A DNA stretch of 8,854 bases from an uncultured Rhodospirillaceae bacterium (GTDB taxonomy: Bacteria > Pseudomonadota > Alphaproteobacteria > Rhodospirillales > Casp-alpha2), in NCBI GenBank assembly GCA_913048145.1, contig CAJWVP010000101.1, positions 1 to 8,854 on the forward strand. The letters run 5' to 3'. This document shows positions 6,424 through 8,854 of the stretch, piece by piece; position 1 is the first letter of the stretch, and every line of letters begins with the position of its first letter. A program made the position numbers and the translations under genes. The notes under the pieces are model-generated. The model was given only the letters and a program-made list of their open reading frames with translations. It was not told the DNA's origin and did not search any database.

Positions 6424-7422
6424 GTGGCGCTTGAGATGATTTTCAGAGCCCCGTCCATGCCTTTCAACACCCTCACCTACCTTTCCCGGCAGGATATGGA
6501 AAAACTGGGCCTCAAGTCCCTGGATATGGTCGACGCCATCCAGGCCATGTGCGAGGGCCGCGAGGCCGGCCGGGTTCAGGCCGCCCCAAAAAGCTCTATC
6601 AAGCCCGACGACGACCGTTTCTACATGTCCACCCTGGCCTCTGCAGACCCGCCAGGCTACATGGCCGTGAAGTCGCTTGGCCTCAGCGAAAACAACTCGG
6701 AACACGGTCTGGAATCCATAGGATCGCTGATCACGCTGTTCGACGCGGCTACCGGGCATCCCGTGGCGGTCATGGACGGCGACTGGATTACCGGGCAACG
6801 CACGGCGGCCCTTAGCGCACTCGCCGCCAGGTTCATGGCCAATCCCCAATCTGAGGTCATCGCCTTCATCGGTTGCGGCGTGCAGGCGCGCAGCCACCTG
6901 GATATTTTCGCCGATCTGTATCCACTGACAGAGATCCGCGCCCTGGGTCGCGGTAAGAAGAATCGCGATGCACTTTTAGTACGGGCGTCGACGCGCGGTC
7001 TGAGCGCCACGGCCGCCGGTGACGGCAGAGCTGTAATTGCTGATGCGGACGTGGTGATCACCACGGTGCCCGGCTACCCAGGCATGATGCCATTCATGGA
7101 TGCCCGAGATTTGAAGCCCGGTGCCTTCGTAGCAATGGTTGACCTCGCCCGGACGTGGCTCCCCGATAGCCTGGACGCCATCCACCGCATCATCATCGAT
7201 GACCGGGCCCAGGAAGCAACCATGTCGAAGCCTATGGTCCCCCCAGCCCGAGTGACTGGCGATCTTCAGGACCTAGTGTCTGGTCGCGTCAACAGCTCGA
7301 CCCTGACAAAGGAGCGCGTAGCCTTCGCTTTTCGCGGCATGGCAATCGGCGATCTGGCCCTCGCAAGCCTCGCCTTCGACACCGCAAGCGCCAAGGGCTT
7401 GGGATGCGAATTGCCCCGCTAG
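6424..7422 (+). CDS. Ornithine cyclodeaminase / mu-crystallin family NAD(P)-dependent enzyme
   Basis: This 332-residue cytoplasmic enzyme belongs to a family that includes ornithine and lysine cyclodeaminases, archaeal alanine dehydrogenase, ketimine reductases and opine-type synthases such as SbnB. Visible marks are R50 (GRVQAAP), K83 (MAVKSLG) and R126 (DWITGQRTAALSALAA), which align by eye with substrate-binding R45, K69 and R112 of Pseudomonas putida ornithine cyclodeaminase; the K-R spacing of 43 is identical. The dinucleotide fold shows GCGVQA (150-155) and VVITTVPG (210-217). D240 sits where the catalytic aspartate D228 should be, but the usual D-x-PGK-x-EL block is replaced by DLARTWLPDSL. 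That argues against a plain ornithine cyclodeaminase and for another reaction on an amino or imino acid. The GTG start is set by the GAGGAG site; starting at 6457 would remove 11 residues outside the conserved part. It converges on the next gene with seven bases between them. Confidence 0.92.
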   Translation: MALEMIFRAPSMPFNTLTYLSRQDMEKLGLKSLDMVDAIQAMCEGREAGRVQAAPKSSIKPDDDRFYMSTLASADPPGYMAVKSLGLSENNSEHGLESIGSLITLFDAATGHPVAVMDGDWITGQRTAALSALAARFMANPQSEVIAFIGCGVQARSHLDIFADLYPLTEIRALGRGKKNRDALLVRASTRGLSATAAGDGRAVIADADVVITTVPGYPGMMPFMDARDLKPGAFVAMVDLARTWLPDSLDAIHRIIIDDRAQEATMSKPMVPPARVTGDLQDLVSGRVNSSTLTKERVAFAFRGMAIGDLALASLAFDTASAKGLGCELPR

Positions 7423-7429
7423 GCCCCCG

Positions 7430-8425
7430 TTAGCGCCCGGGCAAGTCCACGGTCGCAGGAACGAACAACTCTCCCACATCCAGGTGCCTGGGCGCTAGGT
7501 GCTGTTCATAAGAATACCGGCATAGGGCCTCCAGATCAGCGGCGTTCTCCGCCACGCCGTAGGGCCAATAGTCGTTCCCCATAAGAGCCCGGGTCGCCTC
7601 CCATTCAGCGGCCACCCACGGAAGGTGAAGCCGGTTCGCCGAGGCAGTCGCCGTTTCCTCGAGGCGGTCCATGGCGATCCGCCGGGCGGCCACAAACGCC
7701 TTGAACACGTCAACGGCCAATTTGGGGTTCGCGTCCACCAGCCGGCGGCGAATGCCGATCACATGCATGATCGGGAACAGACCAGAACGTTGAAAATAGG
7801 CTCGCTCTTCAGCCGTCGGGTCGGCGAACAGACGACGGATCCGCGAATCACCATCCGTGAAGGCCTGCGGCGTCATAGGCGAAATCATGGCGTCCAGCGC
7901 GCCGGCCAGCATGAGATCGTTCAAGGTCTCGGCGTCGTCGATAGGCCGCACATCCATGTCGTCTGGCAAGACCAACGGCAGGCGCTCCTTGCGTCCGGCC
8001 TTGTTCGTGCCTCCAGTGCGCGTCTTGAAGGTGCGGCAATCGACCCCGTAGTCGTCCTGCAGAATGCCCCGGGCCCAGAGCGCCATGGTCATCTGGTATT
8101 CGGGGACGCCGATCACCCGGCCCTCCAGGTCCTTTGGCGAAGCAATGCCCGCATCGGCACGCACATAGAACCCGCCGTGCCGAAAGGCCCGCGAAACGAA
8201 CACCGGGATGGCCGCGTATTCGCATTGCCCCTGCGCCACCTGCATAACGTAGCTGCTGGCCGACAGCTCACAGATATCGAAGGAGGCTTCGGTGAAGGCT
8301 CGGGCGAAGATTTCGGTAGGATAGATGACGTTGGGCTGGAGTTGAACCCCGTCGATGGCCACCCGCCCGTCGATCAGCGGCTCACAGCGGTCATAATTCC
8401 AACAGGCGAGACTGAGGATTTGCAT
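7430..8425 (-). CDS. 4,5-dihydroxyphthalate decarboxylase-like protein (periplasmic-binding-protein fold, no signal peptide)
   Basis: These 331 residues match the family of the phthalate-pathway enzyme Pht5, 4,5-dihydroxyphthalate decarboxylase, which has the fold of NMT1/THI5-type solute-binding proteins and is often annotated as an ABC substrate-binding protein. Marks are the N-terminal LSLACWNYDRCEPLIDGRV (4-22), FDICELSASSYV (49-60), YAAIPVFVSRAFRH (70-83), GVPEYQMTMALWARGILQDD (107-126), FPIMHVIGIRR (217-227) and NDYWPYGV (284-291). The protein starts directly in the first beta strand with no signal peptide or lipobox, so it should be cytoplasmic, which favours an enzyme over a transport protein. 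An AGGAGG site (8442-8437) lies 11 bases before the ATG, a little far, and no in-frame start is closer. No other phthalate or aromatic-degradation gene is in view, so the substrate remains open; the convergent cyclodeaminase-family gene is the only clue. Confidence 0.85.
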   Translation of the reverse strand: MQILSLACWNYDRCEPLIDGRVAIDGVQLQPNVIYPTEIFARAFTEASFDICELSASSYVMQVAQGQCEYAAIPVFVSRAFRHGGFYVRADAGIASPKDLEGRVIGVPEYQMTMALWARGILQDDYGVDCRTFKTRTGGTNKAGRKERLPLVLPDDMDVRPIDDAETLNDLMLAGALDAMISPMTPQAFTDGDSRIRRLFADPTAEERAYFQRSGLFPIMHVIGIRRRLVDANPKLAVDVFKAFVAARRIAMDRLEETATASANRLHLPWVAAEWEATRALMGNDYWPYGVAENAADLEALCRYSYEQHLAPRHLDVGELFVPATVDLPGR

Positions 8426-8523
8426 CGTCGTATCGACCTCCTGATCCTAATGAGGACTTTGAACCAGCCGTAGCAACGAAGCAACCGGCCCCCTTAGTGA
8501 GACGCAAGACCGGGACATCTCTC

Positions 8524-8534
8524 GATAAGTTATC
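8524..8534. promoter_or_regulatory. Small palindrome GATAAGTTATC, possible operator half
   Basis: A perfect 5-bp inverted repeat (GATAA/TTATC) surrounds a single central G, about 99 bases before the decarboxylase-like start. It is short enough to arise by chance, and I cannot tie it to a regulator family. Confidence 0.2.
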
Positions 8535-8581
8535 CGCTATACTTACCCTCTCAAGATGCACTACAGCCATAATCCAAACAT

Positions 8582-8602
8582 GCCATGACTTAACGTCACG
8601 GC
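8582..8602. promoter_or_regulatory. Dyad, possible operator upstream of the decarboxylase-like gene
   Basis: GCCATGAC and GTCACGGC form 8-bp arms with one mismatch around a five-base centre TTAAC, roughly 157 bases before the decarboxylase-like ATG. The size and symmetry suit a dimeric transcription factor. The distance is rather long for a repressor site, and no regulator gene is in the window. Confidence 0.3.
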
Positions 8603-8793
8603 TTAGGTTCGTATTAACCCCAGGAGGATATATCGCAGGTACGAGCACGTGAGACCCGCGCCGTTGCCGACCCATTCGTCCCCAGAGCACTTGAGACTGT
8701 CTCCAACATTTTCGACGAAAACGCTGCCAGTGGGGGAGGCACAACAGGGCAATCGAGCCCGCCCTCAATCGTCTTGGGGAGGGGAATAACCGA

Positions 8794-8854
8794 TTAGGCG
8801 ACAAGCTGCTTAGTGATTTTCTCCGCCGCCGCGTCCAGCTGCTTGACGATGCGG
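8794..8854 (-). CDS. 3' end of a minus-strand gene cut by the window edge
   Basis: The last 61 bases, read on the minus strand, give 19 codons and a TAA (8796-8794): RIVKQLDAAAEKITKQLVA. This is a regular amphipathic helix with alternating Lys/Glu and Leu/Ile/Ala and good codon-like composition, so a genuine C-terminus is likely. The fragment is too short to identify. A helical phasin-type or similar protein is one guess, because phasin genes are often found before clpS in related bacteria, but that rests on gene order rather than on sequence. Confidence 0.5.
   Translation of the reverse strand, partial: RIVKQLDAAAEKITKQLVA

Larger units (their letters stand above)
8426..8793. other. Intergenic region upstream of the decarboxylase-like gene
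   Basis: These 368 bases hold no gene I can support. They should contain the promoter of the decarboxylase-like gene (minus strand), but no convincing -35/-10 pair was found. Two dyads are present (8524-8534 and 8582-8602, listed separately). A plus-strand frame is open without a start codon from 8618 to a TAG at 8795-8797. The long minus-strand frame covering 8391-8804 is rich in arginine and tryptophan, overlaps two better genes and is not considered real. No U-tract terminator for the partial gene at the right edge was seen. Confidence 0.5.

Noticed and set aside
7423..7429. Bidirectional terminator between the two convergent genes
   Set aside because: The gap is seven bases and no stem with a U-tract could be found across the gene ends.
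7625..8473. 282-codon plus-strand frame opposite the decarboxylase-like gene
   Set aside because: It mirrors the codons of the recognised gene on the other strand and is rich in His, Arg and Gly, as expected for an antisense shadow.
8391..8804. 137-codon minus-strand frame in the right intergenic region
   Set aside because: It overlaps both the 5' end of the decarboxylase-like gene and the stop of the edge gene, is rich in Arg and Trp, and contains no recognisable motif.

Overview
The window looks like chromosomal DNA from an alphaproteobacterium, probably near the Rhodospirillales. The grounds are a moderately high GC content (roughly 58-60% by eye), an adjacent clpS-clpA pair with close matches to proteobacterial ClpS and ClpA, and a COG3146-type GNAT protein of a kind common in that class. 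No rRNA, tRNA, insertion sequence or CRISPR array was seen.

Layout from left to right. Bases 1-299 hold no convincing intact gene; on the minus strand there is a short signal-peptide-like reading and, in another frame, a protein-like stretch broken by stops. Bases 300-1472 (+) encode a COG3146/DUF482 acyltransferase-like protein. Bases 1691-2242 (+) encode a secreted protein I do not recognise, built from two copies of a four-cysteine module. Bases 2505-3407 (-) encode a DppC/OppC-type ABC permease with no partner subunits in view. Bases 3542-6246 (-) hold clpA and clpS, two bases apart and surely one operon: the N-degron adaptor and its AAA+ unfoldase. A 177-base divergent control region separates clpS from an ornithine cyclodeaminase-family gene (6424-7422, +). 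That gene converges, with only 7 bases between, on a 4,5-dihydroxyphthalate decarboxylase-like gene (7430-8425, -) that has a periplasmic-binding-protein fold but no signal peptide. Bases 8426-8793 are intergenic, with two dyads and a startless open frame. The last 61 bases are the 3' end of a further minus-strand gene.

How they work together: ClpS delivers substrates with destabilising N-terminal residues to ClpA, which feeds ClpP (not in this window). The cyclodeaminase-like and decarboxylase-like proteins look like accessory small-molecule enzymes. Their convergence and near abutment suggest a shared module, but they are not co-transcribed and no substrate can be read from the sequence. 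The permease implies peptide or small-solute uptake with partners encoded elsewhere.

Most of the window is ordinary housekeeping and metabolic DNA. The least explained intact gene is the duplicated four-cysteine secreted protein. I see no convincing evidence of a new multi-gene system.
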